NCBI GenBank assembly: GCA_005656395.1
Contig: SRSI01000028.1
Coordinates: forward strand, 930,001-994,000
Reading direction: 5' to 3'
Length of the DNA: 64,000 nucleotides
Source of the DNA: Strongyloides papillosus
Lineage: Eukaryota > Nematoda > Chromadorea > Rhabditida > Strongyloididae
Shown: one piece after another, positions 1 to 10,038 of the stretch
How the letters are laid out: every line of letters starts with the position of its first letter
Position numbering within the stretch: position 1 is the first letter of the stretch
Notes under the pieces: model-generated
What the model was told of the DNA's origin: nothing
The model's input: only the letters and a program-made list of their open reading frames with translations
Databases searched by the model: none
Position numbers and translations under genes: made by a program

Positions 1-525
1 AAGATTACGAAAATCATTCGTTTTCCCAAGATTTATTTTAGAATCTAAAAATTTGGCTTGATATACTATTATTGCATTTCATAAAATGGGATTGAGTATT
101 GGATGAATACTCTGATAAAACACTGATATTCTTATTTACTTGAGATAGTCCTAGAAAAGATTGTCTTTTTGAATTTTGAAGATTATCCATTTTCTCTGTA
201 GTAAAATAAATAGTTTTAAATTAATGTTTCATTATCATGAAGTGATGGAAATGCAATACAATTAATACAATTTGTTCACTTTAATTTAGAAGAATAGAAA
301 TAGTTATATACTTTGCAAACAATAATGAAATTGTTAATTAATCTTTTTTAAATTATTGGTCAAAATAACCGCGTTTTCTGTTAGGAAATGCTATAACAGA
401 TGATTTTATCCAAACTACATTTTAAATGACAAACATTTCGTTTTCACTATACGAAATTTAAATATAAATTTATTTTAAAATTATTATACTATAAATATGC
501 AATTTAAAAATGAGTTTTTAACAAT
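1..525. other. AT-rich flank, no gene seen
   Basis: I see no open frame with coding character and no structured repeat here. It may hold the promoter of the plus-strand gene that follows, but no TATA/initiator pair stands out against the AT background. Confidence 0.5.
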
Positions 526-1512
526 ATGAATCTTCTAATATTACTACTCTTTTTAATTAATTTGGAGATTGTTTTTTATCTATGAAAATTTATCAGACAG
601 GTAAGCATGAAAAACATTTTGAAAGTTATTTGTGTGATTCCAGAACAATGTGATCTAAAATATCTACAATTTATGAATACATCAATAGAAAGGGTTGAAA
701 TTAAAATAATAAGTGTTTTGAATGAAAATGAAAGAAAAATAAAATTAAAAGAATTGTGGGAAGGTAATATAATTATTGACACATCATTGAATCCTAGTAC
801 AACATCAATGTCTTATTCATACGTTAATGAAGGCAAAATATCGTTAATAGTTGAATTTGATGATTATCAAGAAAATATCATTTGTATTGGTTTATTACCA
901 AAGCAAATATATTTAAATTATAATTTTACACTATATTTTTATGGTGAAAAAAGTTTCCTGTTAGATGAAGATGATAGTGTTGTTATACCGAAAAAAATTA
1001 AACTACATTATAATGAATACATATCATATCGGGACGAAACTTTTTTGATAATAATGGTATCTATCTTTGGATGCTTCCTTATCATACTATTTATTCTTTT
1101 CTGTAGAAAAGGAAAAACAAACGATATAAATGATAATGACATTCTTCTTAATAAAGAATTATTTAAGTATGATGGTGACTTCAAAAAATTGGTATCAAAT
1201 CGTTATAAAATTCTTAAAAGAGAAAAATATCCTTCTGATCATGAGATAATTGATCTTCCCAAATGGAAATCCAAAAGATTATTATTAAAGGGTATGAGAG
1301 AAAATAAATTACGTGTGAAAAGACATCGTCATAAGGCTGAAAATATAAGAGTAAGAAAAGTTAAGAAAAGTCAAGATGATATTGTTAAGAGAGGCAATTT
1401 GATTTCCAATGAAAAAGCTAAAAATAAAGACTCAAATCTGGAGATCCGTGGGCCAACAAATTTTTCCGACTATAAGGCTATCTTGAAAAACAATAAAAAG
1501 AAAAAAGTTTAA
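526..1512 (+). CDS. Single-pass (type I-like) membrane protein, two exons, family unknown
   Basis: I do not recognise the family. The long frame runs to TAA at 1510. It shows an ectodomain with a few Cys and N-glycosylation-like NTS/NFT sites, one membrane segment (about 1045-1110, followed by CRKGK), and a Lys/Arg-rich cytoplasmic tail of about 140 residues. A 43-bp intron fits at 601-643 (GTAAGC...TTCCAG). It joins a short exon ending at 600 to an exon starting at 644 in matching phase. A classic signal peptide beginning MNLLILLLFLIN starts at 526, but it is one base out of phase with the ATG at 582, across a six-T run at 572-577. So either a 1-bp indel (real or an assembly error) separates signal and body, or translation starts at 582 without a signal. 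The alternative start at 607 lies inside the proposed intron. Confidence 0.6.
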
Positions 1513-2210
1513 TATTCTTTAGATTTTAATTACTTGTATTATATTATTAATTTATTGTAACAGAGATAAAATTCAAATTGAAATTCATTATTTTGATTCT
1601 AGAAATTTCTACCTTAATTTATCTTTATTCAAAATTTTATTATTACATTAAGGATAACCAAAATCAATTTTGTAATTAAAACATTAGAAAACTTTACTTT
1701 CAACCTTCTAATTTCTTCTTCTTAGATTAAGAATATCTCTAGATATAATTTTATTGCGTTATATTGTTATGAAAATAATATATCAAATTATAATGTGATA
1801 TTGAGTATTATTATTTTTTTAAACTAAAGATTGATTTTTTAATTAATGATAGTGATTAACTAGCTCTGAAAGATAACAATAGATAGTCAATTATATAAAA
1901 TTAATTGCAAAGTAACCTTTTCCTAGTAAACTAAGTTAATGATAAAGAGAAATCAAAGAGGTAAACCAATTTTGTCTTGTTAAATTAACAATAACAAAAT
2001 AGCAAAAAAAGTTTTTGAAGAACAATAAATTATATATTGGTTTAAATATTTGATGGAAGTTAAAAGATCAAATATTCAAGAAATTTAATATGTTTAACAA
2101 TAATTTAAAATTACAACAAAGTTATTGATTAATGCCACTCGAAATTTGTAAATATTAAAAGAATAAAAACTATATATTTTTAAATTGTGAAATGAATTCT
2201 TAAAAAAAAT
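1513..2210. other. Intergenic AT-rich spacer
   Basis: This lies between the convergent ends of the two host-like genes (plus strand ending 1512, minus strand ending 2211). No ORF, repeat or RNA gene is evident. Confidence 0.5.
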
Positions 2211-4052
2211 TTAAGATGACATATTATTATTTAACTGTTTGTAATTCGTTTTATTTTTTTTATCTGGGAGTAGACGTTGGAATTTCTTTAACCAATGTTC
2301 ATCGTTATACATCATTTCATTTGTAATTTTTCCTTTGTACTCTAGTATTTCTGATGTGAGTGTCAAACTTTTAAGCAACAAATTTTCTTTGGAGGAACAG
2401 AGTTTCTTTCGATAGTCTATTTGACTTTCTGAAATATCAGTGCATTTATTATCGATATTAGAATTTGAACCTTGTTTCCCAATTTTATTGTTTTTTCTAT
2501 ATAAATTAATTTTGACAGGAGATTCAAATAAGCTATATGAAGATATTTCTTTAACATTTATAACTAAAACGTTATTTGTTTGTGTTGATGTAAACATCCA
2601 ACCGATGGGGTTTAAAATCTTGCATGCTTCTATCATTTCAAGACATTCTAAAGAATGATTTATCTTTTCATTTAATAATAAGCTACCAAAGTTATTCCTT
2701 AATTTACAAAAGTTTCTTAGATCAAAAGCAAAAAAGGCATTTAGAGATTGAATTATTAGAAATATCTCCATTAGAATTAAATACATAAATATTGACCACA
2801 GTACTTTTTTCAATATCACATTTGAATTTAATGTTTCTATGTTGATTATATTCTTGATAATAATTGCAATCAATGCTGCAACAACAGTTGGAATAAAAAG
2901 TAAAGATTTTCCAAACAGTGGCATAACAACCCTTTTGATTAACTTTATATATCTACCATAAAAAGATTTACTTATAAGATAGAGGCAATTTATAAAAATT
3001 GATAATATTAAAATTATGAAAAATGAACATTTTAAAACTATTTTTGTTCCCTTAATGTAATCATTGATTGTAGGCATAATTATATTCCATATTAGAAGTA
3101 CTATCATAGTATGAACTAGAATACTTGAATAGTGTGATAACGAGAAACGATCTGTTAAATCTTTTTGTTTGTAAAAGCTAAGGAAAAATCTAAAAATCTA
3201 AAAAACATTATTTTGTATTCTTGAGCTCAAAATATTATATACTTACCATATATTCGAAAAGAAAGAGAACAAAACTTTTAAGAAGGAGGTTTTGAAAAAT
3301 ATTTGAATCCATAAAAATATATGCATACAGAAGCATAAGAAAAAAGATATACGTGATTATATGTAAAAAATACACTTCAGGTATATATATTATGTTTTCA
3401 TTTAGAAAATTAAGAATATAAGGATGTTTCAACAAATCCCATTTTTTCTCTTCTTGAAGTTTTTTTAATATATGCCCATTCAATACTTCTGATTTGCATT
3501 CTGGATTTCTGATATCTTCTCTGTAGTCAAATATATATATGATTCTTTCTTTTAATTTTTTGATTCTAGTTCTTGAATTAAGGAACTTTTTTGATATGTT
3601 ATTTTCAATGTTTTGTGATACTTGAGATGTTGAAATTGATGATAAGTATGATGTCTCGTCAAAAATTTTATTTGGTAATTGTTGTTCTTTTAACTCATAA
3701 AGTGTATCCATGTCTTCTAAAATATATATAAAATAGATTGAATTAGTAAAAATGTTAGTAAATTTGATAAGCTATATCAAATTACTAATTTTATTATGAC
3801 AAAAGTAGACAAAAGAAAATTAATAATATTGTCAAATTTAAAATGGAATACATCTTAATAACAGACTACATAGAAAAATTACTAATAAATTAATATAATA
3901 TTTGTTGATCTAGATTATATGTACATATATCTATTTCTCATATATTTAATATTATTTAAAATATTATTTCTGATAATACTAGTAAATATAAATCTATGAG
4001 ATAAGTAACTACCTTTGTATAATTCCAAGCTTTCATTTACTTTTGATGGCAT
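2211..4052 (-). CDS. TRP-channel-like multi-pass membrane protein, three exons, no visible pore
   Basis: My gene model has exon 1 at 4052-4013 (starts MPSKVNESLELYK), an intron at 4012-3717, exon 2 at 3716-3247, a 49-bp intron at 3246-3198 (GTAAGT...TTTTAG), and exon 3 at 3197-2211 ending in TAA. All phases match and give 498 residues. KKWDLLKHP (about 104-112) followed by a hydrophobic segment (130-149) resembles the pre-S1/S1 region of TRPA/TRPV channels. Further segments lie near 197-213, 226-244, 263-284 and 303-325. GRYIKLIKRVV (251-261) sits where an S4-S5 linker would, and a TRP-box-like charged helix follows the last segment. Only about 18 residues lie between the S5-like and S6-like segments, so pore helix and filter appear absent. 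No ankyrin repeats are present. It may be a divergent regulatory subunit or an unrelated multi-pass protein. The TRP link is inferred from pattern only. Confidence 0.6.
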
Positions 4053-4369
4053 ATTTGAGATAAATTTGATTGTTCTACGGCAAGTTTTATTATTTTGTTA
4101 CTTATCATATTTTTATAGAGGGTTGACCACGTAAGGTTTCACACATTTTCACATTATTAACTTTGTTTATTTTGGAGGTGCAAATATGATATTATTATTC
4201 ATTGTGTAGCCAAAAAATTCAATATTTAACAATAAGACATTTTGAAAATATTATTTTTTTTATATATTTTGTCATTATTTATCAGTATTCCATATTCTAT
4301 TACATAGATAATAATTTAAGGAATATTTTTATGCATATCATTAATCAGAACATGGAGAATTTTTATGAT
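4053..4369. other. Upstream region of the TRP-like gene
   Basis: AT-rich DNA upstream of the minus-strand gene start at 4052. A short open frame around 4202-4399 has no coding character that I can defend. No other element is seen. Confidence 0.4.
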
Positions 4370-4800
4370 TCACACTACGGGTATAGATGGCTTCAGTAAT
4401 GGGTTCTGTACTATGTGGAACAATATCCATCATTAAGAATTTACCCTACCGACAATTCCTATTGTCTCACCATCCATGAGGCTCTACGAGTAAGTCTGTA
4501 GATTTAGATGGCTCTAAGGATGGCTTCTGAACTGAACGGAACAACTATCATCTATAGAAACTTGCCCTACTGACAACCCCTACCTTCTAGCTCGTAAAAT
4601 TCCAGGAATTTATCCTACAGGTGAAAACTAGTCCAACAATGGTATCTGTACAACATAAAGAGGGTTCGCCTTTGAAATCTACTCAGTAGCAGGCTTCAGA
4701 AGAGCTGGATTAATTTGGTTTACCCTCATCAATAAAGGGTACATCTACTAAGCCTAAAATACTGCTAACAGATATTTATCATACGCGGAAGGTAGTTAGG
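4370..4800 (+). repeat. GC-richer degenerate tandem repeat, about 120-130 bp unit
   Basis: The base composition is clearly less AT-rich than its surroundings. Two units can be aligned by eye. Each carries atggcttc...gaac-like text, then ccatcat/tcatctat, then CCTACYGACAAYYCCTAYY. They start near 4387 and near 4510. A third, weaker unit may start near 4615. No ORF spans it. It could be a minisatellite or the remnant of an imported sequence. No RNA-gene signature was found. Confidence 0.4.
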
Positions 4801-5063
4801 TATGCTGAAACACCGTTTCTTTAATTTTCAGGTATGTATTTGTACTGGGAGTAGATAAAAGTCGTTTTATTCATTAATAATATTTATTTCTCCTTATGCA
4901 ATATAAAATTTTAGTAATGAATTATTTGTATTGTTTATATATATAGTAATTTAATAAATGATTCTGGTATAATTTTTTATGCTCTATCTACTAGAACTAA
5001 TTTAATGGAAGTCTATTTAAAGATTCAAGAGATATGGAGAAGTATCAGGTCATCTTCTATAAC

Positions 5064-6440
5064 AAAAAGAAATAAGGAAAAAAAATTTGTCTCTCTCATA
5101 ACTCTCTTCAATTTCAACCGATTTTTATGGGTAAATAGCCAAAAGATGTGTTTTTTTCTAACTAGGGGGGCTAAATTAGTTTCAAAAACTTTTGGCCAAA
5201 TTATCTTTAAAAAACATCGTTTTTTTGGCCTTTTTTAGCAAAGATTTGATCAGGGGTTAACGGTATTTCAAAATATATAAGATACAATGGTATATATATC
5301 ATTTGAAAGGTTTAATTCCAGAATAGTGCGAAAACACACTACTATGGAATTATATTAAACATTGGCCGAGTTATGGTCCAAAGAGTGGTGACCATTTTAA
5401 AAAAATTATTAAAATGTTAAATATCTATAACTCAGTCAAAACTTGATAAAATGAAGTAAAATAGTATCTGTTATATAGATCTACGTCTAACTTAAAAAAT
5501 AAGAGTCTAACGAAGTCTACAGCTTGACAACAAAAGAAGTTATGTTAATTTGAATGTTAACTTTTTTGCCTTTTTTCCATTTTTTTCACAAAAATTAATT
5601 TTTTCTTTAGCATAACTTTTGTTAAACTTAATCAATTTTTATGGTTAAATAGTCATTTGATGTGTTTTGTTCTAACTTAGTGCGGAAAATGGGTCTTAAA
5701 ACTTTTGGTACATAAGTGACTAAATTATTTTTAAAAAACATCACTCTTTCGAACAATTTTTTGCATAGTTTTGTTCCAGAAATAACTCTTTTCAAAGTTA
5801 ATAAAATTTTATGGTCTATAACTTATTTGAAAGGTACAAGTATGGAATAAGGGGGAAACACAATAGCATTAGTATTGATACAAAATTGGCCAAGTTATGG
5901 GTCAATAAGTGATGACTATTTTTTTGGTAGAAACTAAAAAGTTAAACAGCTATTACTTAATGGAATCTTTATAAAATTAAGTATTTATAATCTCTTTTAT
6001 ATAGATATAAGTCTAACTTAAACAATGAGACTATTGCGAAGTTTACAGCTTATCTAGAAAACGATTTATGCTAATTTTAGTATTTTTTTCTTGCTTTTTT
6101 CTATTTATTTTGTAAAAATCAATTTTGTTCCAGACATAACTCTTTTCAAACTTGGTCATTTTTTATTGTTAAACATTTAATAGATGTATTTTTTTTTCCA
6201 ACTTAGGGGGGGAAAATGTGTCTTAAAACAATTGGTCCATAAACGAGCAAGTTACGTTTTAAAAAACCACTTTTTGGACACTTTTTTTTGTATAGTTTTG
6301 TTCCAGAAATAACTCTTTTCAAACTAAACGGAATTTTATGGTTCACGACTCATTTGAAAGATACAACTCAGGAAAAAGAAGGAAACTTAATATTAAAAGA
6401 ATTGACTATAAGTCACCTAAGTTGTCGACCAAATTTTATA
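5064..6440 (+). repeat. Helitron leader tandem array, about 520-bp unit, about 2.7 copies
   Basis: Anchor phrases recur at constant spacing. TTTTGTTCCAGAAATAACTC occurs at about 5768 and 6293. A gatgtgtttttt...ctaact phrase occurs at about 5147, 5658 and 6183. A taagtctaactta-like phrase occurs at about 5480 and 6003. The period is about 510-525 bp. The same array lies inverted at 37100-39052 with about one more copy. It contains no ORF of substance. Confidence 0.75.
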
Positions 6441-7958
6441 CATGATTTCTTTCAAATATTTATGGTAAAATATATAATATATGGATATTCAAATTATTTA
6501 TTGTATAACTGATATAAAATTTAAATAAATTAGAAAATATTGTAATTTATATCCATTAAAAATTTATATAAGAGTTGCATTTTTCTGATTTCATCCATTA
6601 AATTTTATATATAAAATATATAGAATATATTATGTAAAAGAGGTTTTTGGTATTTTTTCAAAATTATAATATAAATTAATTAAGAATTAGTGATTTTAAT
6701 TAAACAAAATGTATGTGATCAAATTTATATTTAAATTTTTAAGGTTCTATTATTTTAATCTTTAAGAAGTTAGTTTGAATATTAATTTGATAATATTTAG
6801 TTAATTAGTTATATTATTATGCTATAGTTAAGAGTTTCTGTAATTTATTTGTTATCTGTAAATACAAGTTTTCTATGTCAATATTTAAAATAATTATTTA
6901 TTGAATTCCTCTCACGTTATTTTATATATAAATTTTTTTTACAAACTTTTCTTATTATGTATTCTTTTAAACTATTTATAATTGCTTATTCATTATTTTT
7001 GTTAATATTTTTAAGTTTATTTTTATTAATTTCCATTGATTTATTAGTATATTATATTGATGTATATTTATAAAATTTTGTCGGTACTTTTCCGCTTTGG
7101 TAGGGCCACATGAAAAACGTGATTCTTGGTTTTTAAATTATATTTTTATTAAAAATATCAAAAATAAGAATGTTAATATTAGTTATTAGCAATTGACTTT
7201 ATCAATTTTTTGCTAGAGGAAGCAAACATGCTTCAATATCGTGCAACACTTAATGATATAATATTCTATGTTTATTTTTCAAATAATAAAATCAATTAAA
7301 TAGCTATTTAGCATATTTCTAGCTGTTTTTCATGTATTTAATTTCTTCATTTGGTGACCCCCTTATTTTAATATATCAGGTTGTAAACTTTAAATTCAGA
7401 GTCTACAACGTTACGTTTGGTACCAACTTTAAAATAGCTAAGATTCTAAGCCTTAAGTTTACTAGACTTTAAGAACCTTCAACTATAAGAATACATTGCC
7501 AAATTCTTCTTAAAAATGAATCTCAATAGTAGCCATTATGGCCTTGAAATTTCTACTTAGCATTGTGTTAATGAATAGTTCACAAATCTCTATAAAAAGG
7601 TCACTAAATTTCCATAGACATAATTAATTTTCCTCAATAAAATTATCACAATTTAGTTGAAGTCATTTTATTTTTTAGTATTTTTTCTCATTATCATTAA
7701 TAAAGTATCATATTAGAATTTTAAAACACTTTAAATTAATAAATAATCATTTTTTCTATGTAGAAATTTAAATTTTATGTTGGCTTATTTGAGATATACA
7801 CTACTAAAATAACTGGGATACTTCATCAGTTATTTTTTCTTCAAGATAAATAAAAATTTAATTTTTTTCACATTGTCAATGAGCAAATAGTATATTACTA
7901 ATAAATACTTTATTTTTAACATATAATTTTTTTTTATCACTAAGACTAAAATCTAAGA
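6441..7958 (+). other. Helitron copy 1 leader between array and first exon
   Basis: Positions 6444-7075 and 7909-7958 match the inverted copy (reverse strand of about 34140-34790 and just upstream of 33968). About 833 bp (roughly 7076-7908) has no counterpart there, so it is an insertion here or a deletion there. I see no terminal repeats on that block. No coding sequence is evident. Confidence 0.55.
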
Positions 7959-9562
7959 ATGGCTCTACCGAAACTAGAAAGTACCATTTTTATTAATATT
8001 GTTCTTAAAAATATGTTTTTTTATTTTACGTTGTTATTATATTGTACTAATTTTTTTTAATTTCAGATAGAAAAAAACAGGATAAAGTGGAATTCGTCAA
8101 CAATTTATTGAAAAAAGTCAATAAAATTGACATTCCAAAAACTTCAATTTGTGATTTTACTGATTCAGTAAATCATATTTTTGTACATGATTTCATTAAT
8201 TCGAAGCATGTCATTATTTTGGATGAAGACATTATTGTGTCATACATTCTTAATACGAATGGAATCATTTATTCGATAACCATTAGAAACAATAGTCAAG
8301 CCGATGATTTGGTTAAAGCTATAAAAAATAAGAAAAGTTGTGCTGGAGGCATGGTAATTCAAAATGATTACGTGCCAATAAATTCCAATAGTTCAAATTT
8401 TTGTAAAATTTTGCGGGCCGATATGTGCCAAGCAGCTTTGGGACAGAATAATCAATGTGTTGCAATGTCATCTGCAGCATTGATTATGGCATGTATCAAA
8501 CCACCATTAAATTGGGGAAAATTTGATATTAATAATGTCCTAAATCAAGGAAATATTTTGTACGAAAGAAGCATTAATTATTTGCGCAGTACAAATTATT
8601 CAATTGATGGTAGAGGTTATTTATCAATAACCAACATTGTACGAGAAACAATATTATTTAATCGTAAAGTAACGTTTAACACAGCTTCTTGCCATTTATT
8701 TGCAGGAAGAGGGAAGAAGGTTAAAAGAAACGAGATTTCTTTTGGTTTCGTTTCTCTTTCACAAGCATTAAATAGATTAGTAAACGAACATCAGTTTCTA
8801 ATCTTGATTGCGAATGAAAGGGCGTCTTCAATAATGCACCATGAATGAGCATTTTTCTTATTTGGTCCACATTCTATGGATCAAAATGGAAGATATTGCT
8901 CTAATGATGTTTCATGTATTCTAATGTTTAACACATTAGTTGATTTGATTAAATATTTACAAGCTAATCAGGTTTGTAATAATTCAGTATTTCAACTTGA
9001 CGGTGTAATCATTAGTGTTGAATATTTATCCGATGATAATTCTGATATTTCTACAACTAGAAAGAATGTTAGGGGTAGATTATCAAAGATAGTCAGAAAA
9101 AAACCCTTACATTTATCTAAAAATAGAGATAATAGAAAAATCGATTCTAATTTAAATGAAGAAATATCTTTACTAAAAATTAGATATGATAAATGTAAAA
9201 AATTAAGTGAAAAAAAGAAAATACAAGTAAAGTTAAATAGATTAGAGAGAAAATCTAAAGATACTGTTAAAAAAGATTGTATTGAATACTTAAAAATAAA
9301 TGAGGAATTTGATAGTAATTTCAATAAAGGTTTCGATTTTAAAAATGACGAACCAATGGAAATTGACATTTGTGAAAAAAATATATCGCAAATTTCAATA
9401 AATTTTGATGTAGATATTGATTCTACATTGAAAGAAATAATTGAAGTTGAAAGTAAAATAAAAAATTGCAAAAGAGTCAATGAAAAAAGGAAATTACAAA
9501 TGCATTTAAATAGATTGCAAAATAAATTATCAACAGATGCTGATAAAACAGAATCTAATTAA
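7959..9562 (+). pseudogene. Helitron protein, N-terminal part: C76/OTU-like cysteine protease plus charged region (TGA-interrupted)
   Basis: The open frame covers 8067-9562 except for TGA at 8846-8848. The candidate catalytic Cys lies in GQNNQCVAMSSAA (about 8440-8478), followed by a W and an ILYE segment. The Asp-His pair expected from herpesvirus tegument-type (C76) deubiquitinases would be in LFDPHS. The inverted copy reads LFDPHS, this one LFGPHS, so the Asp is lost here. A conventional start is missing: the inverted copy has ATG where this one has GTG (8087). A TTTCAG acceptor at 8066 and an upstream ATG at 7959 with a GTACCA donor at 7981 join in phase, so an 86-bp intron is possible. 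The part after the protease is Lys/Glu-rich. A role as ubiquitin- or polyprotein-cleaving protease is inferred from family only. Confidence 0.65.
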
Positions 9563-9630
9563 AATTTAAAAATAAATAAAGTATTAAAATGTGATCTAAA
9601 AAAAATGTAGTAATAATTAATGAACAGCTA

Positions 9631-10038
9631 ATGGAAGTTGAAATATGTGAAGAAAATATATCAAAAGATCCAAAAGAACTTAGTGTAGACATCAGATCTG
9701 TATTAGATCAAGTAAGAAACACTAAAAATAAAATTAAAAATTGTAAAAGAAAATCGGATACTGATAAATTACGAATGCAATTACAAAGATCTAAAAAGAG
9801 ATTACCAAAAAGTTTAAATAACATTGCAGAATGCGATAAATTAAACGATGGTAATGACAAAATTTCGGTAATTAAAAATGTATTAGTAAATTTTGTTCAA
9901 TTGGATAAAACTCGAAAAACAATTGGTAGAAAAAAATTGACAAAAAGAATTAAAAGATTATCAAGTAACATTATAAAATGTGCTGAAGTATCTTTAAATA
10001 AAAAATTCTTAAGTAGATTCTATTGTAAAGGCTCTTGA
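9631..10038 (+). pseudogene. Helitron protein, coiled-coil repeat region (frameshifted from the protease frame)
   Basis: The frame is offset from the preceding segment by a frameshift near 9560-9630. The inverted copy is open across this junction. Repeated blocks of the type KIKNCKR..EKRKLQM.LNRL..KL occur at about 9165-9280, 9440-9545 and 9720-9830, and a divergent one follows near 9900-9990. The unit spacing is roughly 90-95 residues and each block is preceded by MEI/VDI-CEKNIS-like text. No enzymatic motif is present. It probably forms a helical spacer between protease and Rep. Another frameshift near 10010-10030, shared with the other copy, precedes the next segment. Confidence 0.55.

Noticed and set aside
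601..606. GTAAGC at 601 as plain coding sequence with start at 607
   Set aside because: The strong donor, the TTCCAG acceptor 43 bp later and the matching phase make an intron more likely than initiation at 607.
9042..9480. 162-codon minus-strand ORF opposite the Helitron coiled-coil region
   Set aside because: Ser/Phe/Leu-rich shadow of the Lys/Glu-rich plus-strand frame. The same kind of shadow appears at 32305-32892 opposite copy 2.
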